From positions 33,065,983 to 33,129,982 of the forward strand of contig NC_089598.1 of assembly GCF_019320115.1 (NCBI RefSeq): 64,000 nt of DNA. Direction: 5' to 3'. Numbering within the stretch: the stretch's first letter is position 1; every line of letters starts with the position of its first letter. Positions 1-9,987 of the stretch are shown here, piece after piece. The stretch is from Miscanthus floridulus (taxonomy: Eukaryota > Streptophyta > Magnoliopsida > Poales > Poaceae). The notes beneath the pieces were generated by a model. That model worked only from the letters and a program-made list of their open reading frames with translations, searched no databases and was not told where the DNA came from. Made by a program: the position numbers and the translations under genes.

Positions 1-390
1 TGCCATGGTTCCTGTTCTTCTTTGGTAGGATAATAATACTTGTTCTGGCCCCTTTTTATGCGTGATTGATCATCTAGTTACATATTGGATTGAGTGCATT
101 ATTTAAGGTGAGTAGTTTGGTGGTAATTTGTGATGAACCAGGGTTTGGTGGCTCCACGGCCTATTGTTCAATACGGCATGTTGAAATTTCAACATGTGTG
201 CATTTTTTTTGTGTAGTTGCTGCAGTTGAAATGTGTAGTGTGATATCTGAGTCGTCTTTCTAAGGATGTGCTGTTGAGAACCTGCCCAAGTGTACTTGCT
301 TCTTTTGAGGATTGATTGAGTTCTTACCATGTAGTACACAATCTTTGAGCTGTGCACATATTCTTCGGGATACTGGATGGTTATTCTGCA

Positions 391-1350
391 TCTTTTTTTT
401 TTTTTGAACGTAACGGCAGGAGCTCTGCCCTTCAATTAAGATAGAGAAGAGAGAGTTTTATGTACAAGGAAAATAGCCCTTCTGAGCAAACAAAACACAG
501 TCAAGGCCCCATTCTCAACAAGTGGGCTTTATCCCCTCTCTAATCTGGCTCTCTTTCTTTGCACAATATCCTCCCTTACTCTGGAGGCCACCTGCAATGG
601 TGACTCTGAAGTGTTGTTGAATATTTGCCTATTCCTTTCCTTCCAAATGTTCCATATTGTGTAGATCACCACATTGAGGAGTTTGGGCACCTTTTGCGTG
701 GCCTTGTCCCACCAATCATCTATGTGCATTGGTTCTGGTTGTGTATTGGCGATCTGGGTGTCGAAATCTTCCCATACCAGTACCTGGTTCCACACCGCCT
801 TGGCGAAAGGGCATAAGAGGGCCAAATGCAAACAAGTTTCCAAAGGACCATTGCATAGGACGCAATGTTCCTGGTGTGGCCATCCTCTTTTTTGCAAATT
901 GTCCACTGTTAGTATTTTTTCTTGAACCATAATCCAAGCAAAAACTTTGCATTTATTTTCTGCATGCGCTTTCCAGATTTGGCTATACCGGAATCTTGTA
1001 TAGGAGGCGCTGAACTGAATCCGGTATGCTGATCGGGTGGAGTAGTAGCCATTGGCCGTCCATTTCCAAACTATGGTGTCTCGAACGCCCGGGGTTAGCT
1101 GGACATTTTGGATTCTGATCCAAAGGGAGACAAACTCCTCAATGTGAGTAGCAGTGGTGATCTTACCCCTGAGAGAGCGTATCCATGTCCCGTTATGTAG
1201 CTCTTGCTGGTACGTCCTGTTTTTCCTTCTTACCAATTGGAAGAGGTGGGGTGATGTTCCAAAATGATCTGGATTATGTAGTTTGTGTGTGCCACTAAAA
1301 CTGATGAACTTTCTCTTGCACATGTAAGTTGCTGATTTGTACAAGATGCT
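391..1350 (-). mobile_element. 5'-truncated L1-type LINE with poly(A) tail
   Basis: Read on the minus strand, the end of a non-LTR retrotransposon polyprotein (529-1344) is followed by about 130 bases of 3' UTR and an A tract (T13 on the plus strand near 391-403). This order, with loss of the 5' part, is usual for target-primed insertion. I could not find a convincing target site duplication. It sits inside the presumed 5' intron of the downstream gene, in the opposite orientation. Confidence 0.75.
529..1344 (-). pseudogene. LINE reverse-transcriptase C-terminal part, zf-RVT domain
   Basis: A 271-codon open frame matches the C-terminal end of plant L1-type polyproteins. Residues around 125-190 hold the zinc-binding zf-RVT region, with motifs FAWIMVQEKILTVDNL, CVLC and HLALLCPFAKAVW, followed by the WNIWKERNRQIFNN stretch typical of the end of these proteins. 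The endonuclease and the catalytic reverse transcriptase are missing, so it cannot act on its own. The frame is uninterrupted, which suggests a fairly recent insertion, but no host function is expected. Confidence 0.8.
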
Positions 1351-1629
1351 GACTGCTTGGATTGCAAAATTGCATGGGACCTAAATTAGGAAGGGTAGCT
1401 TCCCATCTGTTTGGTTTTATTTTGCATACCGTTTTTTAATATATATGTTGGTATTCGCGTGGAAATGCCAACATCCCTAATTGCGTAAAGTTTCTGTGGT
1501 AGGGTACCATAATCCTCAATATCTCCTCATACCTGAGATGTGTTCATTACATTCGTCATATTGTATATTAACAATTTACTGCATGTCTTGATGATTGCAC
1601 AGGTGCCCTGCTAAAGGCTGTTTTGTATC

Positions 1630-4600
1630 ATGGAGAGTACAGGCAAGGATGACAAAACAATTTCTGTCACAGAAGAGTCTTCTAGTCCTGGACAAAATTG
1701 TGAAGATGAAGGGGATTTGTCAAGGAAAACAGAAATTTTAAATGTAGAAGAAGCACCAAGTTCCTCGAATGTCAAATTAAACAATGAATCAGAAGTGCAG
1801 ATCCAAGAGGGAGATGATGATTCAGAAAAGGGCTTAAATGGACAAATGAATGAAAGGACAAGCTCAGATGTCATGGAATGTGCAAGCTCAAACGAGATCA
1901 CAAAAGAGATTCTTAATGAAGACAAATCTGAAGAGCCAGTGTTTGATGGAACTGAGGTTCCTGAAATAGAAGGAATGAGGAGTTCTTCCAATCAATCTGT
2001 GGAACTTGACTCAGAGGCTCAGGGGTCTGCACTCAATGACAGGGCTGTTGCAATAAAAAATTTTGTTAAAGAAAAGAGTGCAATTGCAGTTTCAACATTT
2101 ATGCGGCGCCTTTCTGGCAAAAAGGACGAGAATGAATTTAAGGTTGAAGCTGACAAGACTTTTGGTTCAGAATGCATGGACTGCGAGAAGACCGGGACAG
2201 ACGCTGAATCCAAGCCTAAAGAGGTGCAGCAGAAATCTGAGGAAAGGACTGTTTGGAACCCACTGAACTTCATTAAAATTGGCCGAGATTTTGATACTTT
2301 TGTAACTGGGGAAGCATTGAATGAAAATGTGCCTGTTTTGTTGGAGCCACCAACATTGAAGGGTAGGATAATAATATACACAAAACTGGGGTGTGAAGAT
2401 TGCAAAATGGTTCGTCTATTTTTGCATCAGAAAAGGCTCAAGTATGTTGAGATTAACATTGACATCTTCCCTGGTAGAAAGTTGGAATTGGAGAAGAATA
2501 CTGGACCATCCACTGTACCAAAAGTGTACTTTAATGACCTACTAATTGGAGGGTTAATTGAGTTGAAGAAAATGGAAGATTCTGGCATACTTGATGAGAA
2601 TATTGGTGTTCTGTTCAATGAAGAACCCTCATCTTCTGCTCCATTGCCCCCCTTACCTGGAGAAGATGATGAATCAGGAAGTGGGAAGATTGATGAGTTG
2701 GCAACCATTGTCAGAAAAATGAGAGAGTCAATCACTCCTAAGGATAGATTCTATAAGATGAGAAGATTTAGTAACTGCTTTCTTGGAAGTGAAGCTGTGG
2801 ATTTCATATCAGAAGATCAATATTTGGAGAGAGATGAGGTAAAGCATCTATGCTGCAGGTTAAATTTACTCTTTTATTTAAGCCATGTTACACCTTACAA
2901 CATGGCTTTTGAACAACATTATTCTCGATTTATCTAATTTTGGTACTAGTTTTTATTTAGCTATAGATGGAAAAGTTACTTGTTTTATGCCATTATGTTG
3001 TGCAAGGATATTTCATTTAATCGAGCATTTTTTTGCCTACTGGAATTTGTATGGCTACCACTTTTTTTCATAGATTCCTGTTATCCATGTAGGCAGTGGA
3101 ATTTGGAAGGAAGCTTGCAAGAAAATACTTCTTTCGTCATGTTCTAGAGTAAGTTTTGAAATTAGCATTTCTATTATATCCATCTGCGCTGGTTGACAAT
3201 TTGGGTTCTTAATATTGAAACACTTGGTGACACTGCAGTGAAAATGTCTTTGAAGATGGAAACCATGTATATCGTTTCCTGGATCATGATCCCATAGTTA
3301 TGACTCAATGCTACAACATCCCTAGGGGCATCATGGATGTTGCACCAAAGCCCATTGCTGAAGTGGCATCAAGGCTGAGGTTGTTATCCTGTGCCATTTT
3401 TGAAGCTTATGTATCAACGGATGGTAGACATGTTGACTACAGAAGCATCCAAGGTTCTGAGGAATTTAAAAGGTTAGTGCTTAGCCTCATAGACTTGATT
3501 AAGTTGCAAAACTTAAAGTATACTGCATAATCCATGTCTTGTTTACCTTCATATACTACAACGATAATATTTTGTTGGTTGTTCTGGACTTCTGGCTACT
3601 TCTGGCAGATTTTGAGTTAATACATATGTTTAGGTGTATAGGTTCATAATGTAATGAGTAGACATTGATACGTTGTTTGAGCTTGTCTCTTTATATGTTA
3701 TGCTGTAAATACATAAATAGAAATTTTCTTTTGAACACATATTACTTAGTTTTTCTGTTTGGGGTCCCCAGTTATGATGATGGGTGCATTGCACTAACTC
3801 TCATTTCTCCTACATAGATATATTAGAACAGTTGAGGAGCTCCAGAGGGTGGAAATTGATGATTTATCACGTGAAGAAAAGCTTGCTTTCTTCATAAATC
3901 TCTACAATATGATGGCTATCCATGCATTAGTGACATGTGGCCATCCTGCTGGACCACTGGACAGAAGAAACTTTTTTGGATATTTTAAGTATGTCATTGG
4001 TGGATGTGCTTATTCACTGTCAGCGATCCAAAATGGCATTCTACGTGCCAACCAAAGGCCACCATATAACATTGCCAAACCTTTCGGGCAGAAAGACCAA
4101 AGATCCAAGGTGAACATATCAGATCCCATTCAAAAAGCTAAACATAGTTCTTTGTTTGCACCCACTTTCTTTTTCCCCAGAGTCGCATTGGTGCCTGGAA
4201 TCCTCTTTGTTTTTCTTGGTGTTTGTGTCTTTTTTTTTTTGGGGGTTCCATGAAAATGTCTCATTCTACCCTTGCCGCCAAATAGATGTTCAGAAATTTG
4301 CTTGAACTATGACATTATAGAATTTGCATTTCTTTTCAAGACTGGATATATGTTCAACCTGCAGTTTTCCTTAGATAGGGAAGTTTAAGCGAAGTCGTTT
4401 GATATATGAATTGCGTGAAAAACAAAAAAATGTTCTATTCAACAAAGAACCTCTCTTTCTCTTGCAAAGATAGACATCTTTTAGTTTTCACGTGATTTGA
4501 CACCCTACGAAAAAATCAATAATCCACTGCTAGTTGATATAATTTCATACTGATGCAATGTAATGCTATTTGTTTGTTGATTTCCGTCTAAAAAATGAAT

Positions 4601-6987
4601 ATGTATTGTCAAGAAGAGTTTCTAGTAGTTGATTGCAGAAGCAGATAGAAGGAATATAGATAGCGCATCAAACGAACCATTGTATCCTTAAATAGTAATT
4701 AGGATATTCCTTTTTGTGTTTCTGGAAAGTCAGATAGTTAGGTTCAGCAGGTATTGTTAACAAAGTTTAGATTTCAAATACACTACTTGCCAAAGAAAGT
4801 AAAAACATATTGTCGTAGAAGTTGTCTGCTCACACTCCCAGAATAGAGGTGGTTGTATCCACCGGAGGCCTAGAACTTTACCAACTTGCCTAAACAGGCA
4901 TACATAGCCACAAGGCCACAACCCTTGCTACATTATAGCAGAACTACACTGCTGATACATTTCAGCATTAATTATAAACACTATTCTGACTAATTACTGA
5001 GTCCTACATGCCAGCCAGAAGTTAGCTAGATTTGTGATGAGAAAATATTTTCACTGTATTTTCTTCGTTGTAACTGCAGGTGGCCCTTCCATACCATGAA
5101 CCTCTTGTTCACTTTGCTTTGGTATGTGGCACCAAATCTGGACCTGCACTTAGATGTTACTCGCCAGGAGATATCGATAAAGAATTGATGGAAGCTGCAC
5201 GTGATTTCCTAAGGAATGGAGGACTGATTGTTGATCCTGAAGGCAAAATTGCATCTGCAAGCAAGATTTTGAAATGGTAAGATGACTGTTGTTCTTGCTT
5301 ACTCATAGTACAATATAAATTTAATGCTTTCACTTTGGTAGTGCGCCATACTAAACTTGGAAAATCAAGTGCGTCGATGTGTCCAATTTTATTTATAACT
5401 TAAGATACAAGTTTAATTCAGATGCAAGGGCAACTATATAACTACAGAAATATAGCTAATGTTTGCTAAGAAAAAAGAAATATAGGCAATGATCAATTTT
5501 ATGTTAATAACCTTTCTTTAAGTGCTGTAATTAATCTTGTTGACCAACATGAGAGTAACATAGATCTCAACTAATGCCTTCTTGTTCATGGTTTACTTGG
5601 ATCTGCCCTTGTTATTGGTTTTGTTTGAGTATATGGTGGACAATCTCCAAAATGCTATCACTTTAACATTGCAGCTCTTGTATGGTACATGGCCACTTGT
5701 GTGATCTCCAACAAAAGGATTTGATGTTTCTGGGTTACATACCATAGTCAGTAGTTAGTTTTCATCACTTCCAAAATAATACAATTTGTTGTGGATAGGC
5801 ATAACAAAGAGATATGGAAACTAGTGAAAGAAAATTGAAAACACCTCTGTATGTTTAACTGAGGCCGTTAGTTCCCGTTCCCAATGATGAGCAGGTTCTA
5901 TGTGCTGATTTCGTTTTGGGGGCACTTTTCTGAGAAGATTGGCAAGATTTAAACCAGCAGGTGTGGGTGTCTCTGGCAGTCTAGCCTGTAACTGCCATAG
6001 TGGGAAATTAAAGAAGGGTAGTGGGGCTAGAAGAGAGAAACTAGATCTGTTGAGAAATGGCAATCAGAAGGGTGTAGAATAGTTTCTTTCTTGCTTGCCC
6101 TAATCTATCGCATAGCAGACTTTTTCAAGCTGGACTCAGCATCTTTCCAAATCTAAAGAGTTTCTCAACCTATTTGGATTCTGGCCTCGCCGGATTCTCC
6201 TCTGTTCCAAGCAGAGTGCAGCTATTTTTCAGGATGCAACCACAGGTTATGGGCGGAACTTTGCAAGGGCCAACAAATTAAGGGGATGTAGTTCAAAAAG
6301 TGGACTAAACATCTTCCACGTGATGAACCAGCTAATCTATTTGAGTTTGAAAACGAAAAACATACCCATTTGTTACCGGATGAACATAAATGGGTTATTT
6401 TATTGGGCAGACAATGTGCAAGCTGCAAACAATCATTTAGTAGCTTTACCTGATATGCAGTATCGTGAAATTGGGCAAGTATAGGTAATAAATTTATCGG
6501 AAAGTTCGAGTGTCATTTCTGCGGTTTAATGGTGGCAGGCTTGGATTTACGGTTATAAATTTCGAAATTTGCAATTGCCCCCAAATTTATTTAGGAAGAA
6601 GTCCATTTTACTACCCCAAACAACAACAAAATGGCTTGATATACTCTGTGAAACTATTTCAATTAATTTTGTAGAGTGACAGAGGACATCATATCTTATG
6701 TTAAAAAATACATTAAGAATTTTTCATGGTTATATCCATGTTCTGCTATTTATTTACTGTTGATGTCTTGATAAGATATAGCTAATGCTTTTATGATTAG
6801 TTTCTCAGATAGATATTATGTTCTGCATGACAGGTATAGCACAGATTTTGGTAAGAACGAGACGGAAGTGCTGAAGCATGCTGCGAACTATCTTGCGCCC
6901 ACAGAGTCAGAGCAGCTCTTGGAACTTCTCGCGAGCACTCAACTGAAAGTCCTGTACCAACACTACGACTGGAGCATCAACATTTAG
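1630..6987 (+). CDS. Glutaredoxin-DEP-DUF547 domain protein, 713 aa, six coding exons
   Basis: Coding exons are 1630-2838, 3093-3148, 3239-3472, 3818-4109, 5080-5276 and 6834-6987. Every junction is GT-AG and the phases fit, giving 2142 nt. The first 240 residues are acidic and Ser-rich, probably disordered. Residues about 245-325 form a glutaredoxin-like domain with a CEDC active-site motif (Cys255, Cys258) and the TVPKVYFND segment that precedes the glutathione site. Residues about 364-450 are a DEP domain (FLGSEAVDFI). Residues about 500-640 are DUF547, with FFINLYNMMAIHAL, YSLSAIQNGILR and HFALVCGTKSGPALRCYSP. The protein ends YDWSINI. Plants have a conserved family with this domain order; its biochemical role is poorly defined. 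DEP domains often mediate membrane or signalling contacts, and CxxC glutaredoxins can reduce disulphides. ATG 1630 is the first in-frame start after the acceptor at 1602. It appears intact. Confidence 0.9.
4110..5079 (+). other. Intron 4 of the DUF547 gene
   Basis: This 970-base AT-rich intron begins GTGAAC and ends CTGCAG. The frame runs past the donor to 4253, but that extension is low complexity (a T tract and short hydrophobic stretch) and would remove conserved DUF547 sequence, so it is read as intron. I see no inserted element. Confidence 0.7.
5277..6833 (+). other. Intron 5 of the DUF547 gene
   Basis: This 1557-base intron separates the last two coding exons. The donor follows AAATG and completes a Trp codon with the first base of the last exon. 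Short open frames on the minus strand (5821-6063 and 6222-6428) have no recognisable domain. No repeat boundary is obvious. Confidence 0.7.
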
Positions 6988-7363
6988 ACGTAGCGTGTGT
7001 CTATCTATATGTTTTCGTTACATTCGCATACCTATTATTACACAAAGTTCCGTGGATTGGAATTCTCTTTCTGAAGCAGGACGCACGTCTGGCGGGGTGG
7101 TTCTTATCATTTTTCCGAATTCCGTTCATTCTATAAAAATGAGAATCCCCGACGCGTCTTCGCTATCGGTGCTATTAACTTATTTGCTGCCAGATGTGGA
7201 GCGAGCGAGCGTGCGTGAACGCTGACGCAGTGCGCATGATTGGTTGGAATACTTAACTTCTTGCCATTACGAGCGTGCGTTTGAGCTGCAGGGGAATTTT
7301 GTTTTGCTGACTGGCCCGATCTTTTTTTTTTCATAGGAGGATGCATCAGAAAAAGTTCATTCA
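6988..7363 (+). other. 3' UTR and downstream flank of the DUF547 gene
   Basis: The sequence following the stop is of mixed composition and has no clear open frame with a known domain. Polyadenylation probably occurs within the first few hundred bases, but no single signal stands out. Confidence 0.4.
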
Positions 7364-8125
7364 ACCTTCCTAAACTATTGCAATAGTCTGAACATCTTGC
7401 CCCTTGAACTCAAAACCTCCCTGCCATGGTTTAAAGTTGTTTCGAAGATGATTTTGTTTTTTTTAGTTTAAAAAATTCTGATAAGTATTTGATATAGTTC
7501 TTAAATCACATAAAATGTCAAGTTTCTAAAAAATAAAAAAGGGGATAGATTGGGATACGAAAAATCCAAATAAAAATTTAGAGCTTGTGAAAATATTTTT
7601 AAAAGCCTCAAAAAATAGATTTAGCTCTAGAAAATGGAAAAATGTTGAGAAAAATATAGAAACTTCACAAAACATTCTAGTCAACGTATATAATATGTTC
7701 TAAAAGCTTTGCATAGGAAAAAAATATGAGACACGGCCAGCATGACATACATTGATGCTGAATGTTTTGGGAAATTTTAGAGTTTTTTAGATACTTTTCT
7801 ATTTTTCTATAACTAAATCTATTTTTGAAGTGTCTAGAGATATTTTCATGACGTCTAAATATTTTATTTGGATTCTTTTTTTTTTCCAGTATTTATCAAT
7901 GATTTTTCTCAAAGATTTTAGAAACTCAGAGATATTTTCTATGGTTTAAAAACCTTATCAAGTATTTACTAAATTTGTTAACTAAAGAAAGATAAATCCG
8001 CCTTCAAAATCACTTCAAACTAGGCCAGTGAGGCAATTTGAATGATTTTAAGAGTTAAAGGGGATAAGATATCTGATTTTAGAGTTCAAGAAAAAAAAAA
8101 TCAGACTACAAAAATAATTCAAGAA
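7364..8125. repeat. Long imperfect inverted repeat (foldback, MITE-like)
   Basis: Bases near 7369-7690 pair imperfectly with 7760-8125 around an 80-base loop. Paired segments include AATAGATTTAGCTCTAGA (left) with CTAAATCTATTTTTGAAG (right), and ATCCAAATAAAAATTTAGAG with TCTAAATATTTTATTTGGAT. The arms are over 300 bases with many mismatches. It contains no open frame. It could be an old foldback element or MITE, or a source of hairpin RNA. Confidence 0.7.
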
Positions 8126-8181
8126 GATAGAATAAATTTTTTTTGATGCGTCAGCCTGGCCCGCATCACAGGAGGATTTTA

Positions 8182-8310
8182 GGCCCCGATCGCTTCTCTT
8201 ATAATTCGTCCTTTTCAGCTTATTTTTTCAGCCGAAACAGTGTTTTTCTCTCACAACAAATCAATCGAAACAGTGTTTCGGCTTGTTTTTTTCAGCGAAG
8301 CGAATAGAGT
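8182..8310. mobile_element. Short grass MITE, family A copy 1
   Basis: A compact AT-rich element contains TGTTTTTCTCTCACAACAAA flanked by inverted copies of a CAGCCGAAACAGTGTTT-like segment, with termini like CCGATCGCTTCTC and AGCGAAGCGAATAG. Related copies lie at 24135-24270, 26204-26317 and 39410-39525. It has no coding capacity. Confidence 0.65.
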
Positions 8311-8439
8311 TAAAGTTCGTGCGATTGACATAAAAGACATTGATGTATGGTGGACGAAAGCGTGTGAGTGCTAGGGTTATACATGTGTACTCATCTCAAT
8401 GCTCCCCATCATCCTCTAGTCACCACCGCGTGACGGCCT

Positions 8440-9050
8440 CATCGATGTCCAAATTTTTTTATTTTTTAGCCATTTTTTAAAAGTTTTTCACAAATACACT
8501 TCTGGAGGGAAGATTTCAGAATCTAGACCCTTAGCTCGGCGCCATCGATGCTGGCGCCGAGCTAATACGTCTCGGCGCCAGCGTCCCTGGCGCCGAGCTC
8601 TTGGGCTTGAGACCCACGTGGAGGTGATATGGCAGGGAGCTCGGCGCCAGCCACCCTGGCGCCGAGCTCGGCGCCGTAGATCTTGGCGCCGAGCTCGACG
8701 CCATGGTGAACAGCGCCGAGCTTGTGTTTTAACCCCGGCCCCAACCTTCCTGCCCGAACCTTCTTCCTCTTCTTTCTCCTCTCTCTCTCAGGTTTTTCTC
8801 TCCCCACTTCGCCCTACCTCACGAATCGGTATATTGGACCTTGGAAACTTTGATTTAATCCGTAGATCTTCGAGAGCAATGTATCCTCACTCCCCTCCTA
8901 GTTTTTTTGCATCGATTTGGTATATATTAGTCGGATTTTTCAACCTAAGAATCGCCATTACTTAGGGTTTCATTCTATCCCTCAATATTTGTATTATACA
9001 ACCGTAGGATGATGCAAAGGCGTGAAAAAGCTAGCAAACCTAAGCGCATG
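8440..9050 (+). repeat. Left terminal inverted repeat of the long-TIR element
   Basis: This 611-base arm matches the reverse complement of 23190-23704 over its length. Shared landmarks are ATTTCAGAATCT, GAGACCCACGTGGAGGTGA, GAATCGG(T/C)ATATTGGACCTT and GCTAGCAAACCTA. It is about 95 bases longer than the right arm, because it keeps extra GGCGCCGAGCTC palindromic blocks at about 8570-8600 and 8640-8705. Confidence 0.85.
8535..8735. repeat. Cluster of GC-rich palindromes (CTCGGCGCCA...TGGCGCCGAG)
   Basis: Within the left TIR, AGCTCGGCGCCA and TGGCGCCGAGCT recur as inverted pairs with short spacers: one pair near 8535-8565, one near 8573-8602, one near 8638-8670, and further half-sites to 8735. 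Each pair could form a strong stem. The right TIR keeps only degenerate versions (near 23515-23525 and 23582-23615). Confidence 0.8.
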
Positions 9051-9466
9051 TAGTTATGTTATGGGTTCATTGTTGTGCATCAAATGAGAAACCCTAGGTT
9101 TAGGGTTTAATGTAATTGCTTTCGGTTCTTAGAACGAAATTGGTTCTATTGTAGTTATGGTTCTCATTGACATTTATTTGTGATGTTTTGATTTATGTTT
9201 GTTAAATTACATCTGTTTTATTAGATGCAAGAAATATTTCGGGAGGGGTTTTGGCGAAAACGGGGTCGTCCTCGAGAATTATACTCTGACACGTCTAGCA
9301 AAGATGCCCCCGTCCCTCCTGACCTCCCTGTCCCTAACTGTGACTATGGTTTCTCGGTCCATGTTTTTCAATCGAAATATCCGGACACAGCGGCACGATG
9401 CTTCTACACATGCAGTCGTTTTAATGTAAGAAATTATTTCCACTATCTTTTTTCTTTATTTGTGTA

Positions 9467-9939
9467 TGTGGGGGTATTAACCCCTATACCCTTACGGCTA
9501 AGCTTGGGCTAGCCCGGATTGATGGGTTCAGTCCACCCGAAAGACGACGTGCGGCCCAGTTAACCTGATCGGAGTTCCGCACAAGGAATCAAGACGGATT
9601 TGGCGACCGAGCAGGATCCTGGTCGGTTAGAATAGGAATCCTTATCCGGCCACATATGGCAATTGTAACTGACTAGGATTAGTTTCCAGATCTGTAACCC
9701 TGCCCCCCGGACTATATAAGGCGGGCAGGGGACCCCTCTAAAAAACATCTCTCATTGACATACAGCAATACAAATCAGACGCGGGACGTAGGTATTACGC
9801 CTTCTTGGCGGCCGAACCTGGATAAAACCCCGTGTCTGTCTTGCGTCACCGTCTTGTTTGGGGCTTGTGCACCTGTCTACCGATAATCTACTACCTTGGG
9901 CATACCCCTAGGTAGACTGTCGACCATATTTCGTCGACA
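9467..9939 (+). repeat. 5' LTR of the Tat element
   Basis: 473 bases, starting TGTGGGGGTATTAACCCC and ending ATTTCGTCGACA. A TATA box (ACTATATAAG, 9711-9720) lies about halfway. It differs from the 3' LTR at about 14 sites. Confidence 0.95.
9711..9720 (+). promoter_or_regulatory. TATA box in the 5' LTR
   Basis: ACTATATAAG follows a GC-rich run (TGCCCCCCGG) and is identical in the 3' LTR. It is the likely core promoter for the genomic transcript. Confidence 0.65.
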
Positions 9940-9940
9940 G

Positions 9941-9958
9941 TGGCGCGCCAGGTAGGGG
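9941..9958 (+). promoter_or_regulatory. Probable primer binding site
   Basis: Directly after the 5' LTR comes TGGCGCGCCAGGTAGGGG, in the position where a tRNA primer anneals. I did not assign the tRNA species from memory. The same leader type is seen in related grass Gypsy elements. Confidence 0.5.
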
Positions 9959-9987
9959 GTGTGCGTACTGCTCTCCAAGCAAACAAG

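Larger units (their letters stand above)
1..1602 (+). other. 5' intron (partial) of the DUF547 gene
   Basis: No host coding exon is visible before the start codon at 1630. A clear acceptor (TTGCACAG, AG at 1601-1602) precedes a 27-base leader and that ATG, so this stretch is read as the end of a 5' UTR intron whose first exon lies outside the window. It contains a LINE remnant on the opposite strand (391-1350); bases 1-390 and 1350-1600 are AT-rich with nothing else recognisable. Confidence 0.55.

Noticed and set aside
2839..2937. Unspliced extension of the second DUF547-gene exon
   Set aside because: The frame runs on into AT-rich sequence, while splicing at 2838/3093 restores the conserved DEP domain in phase.
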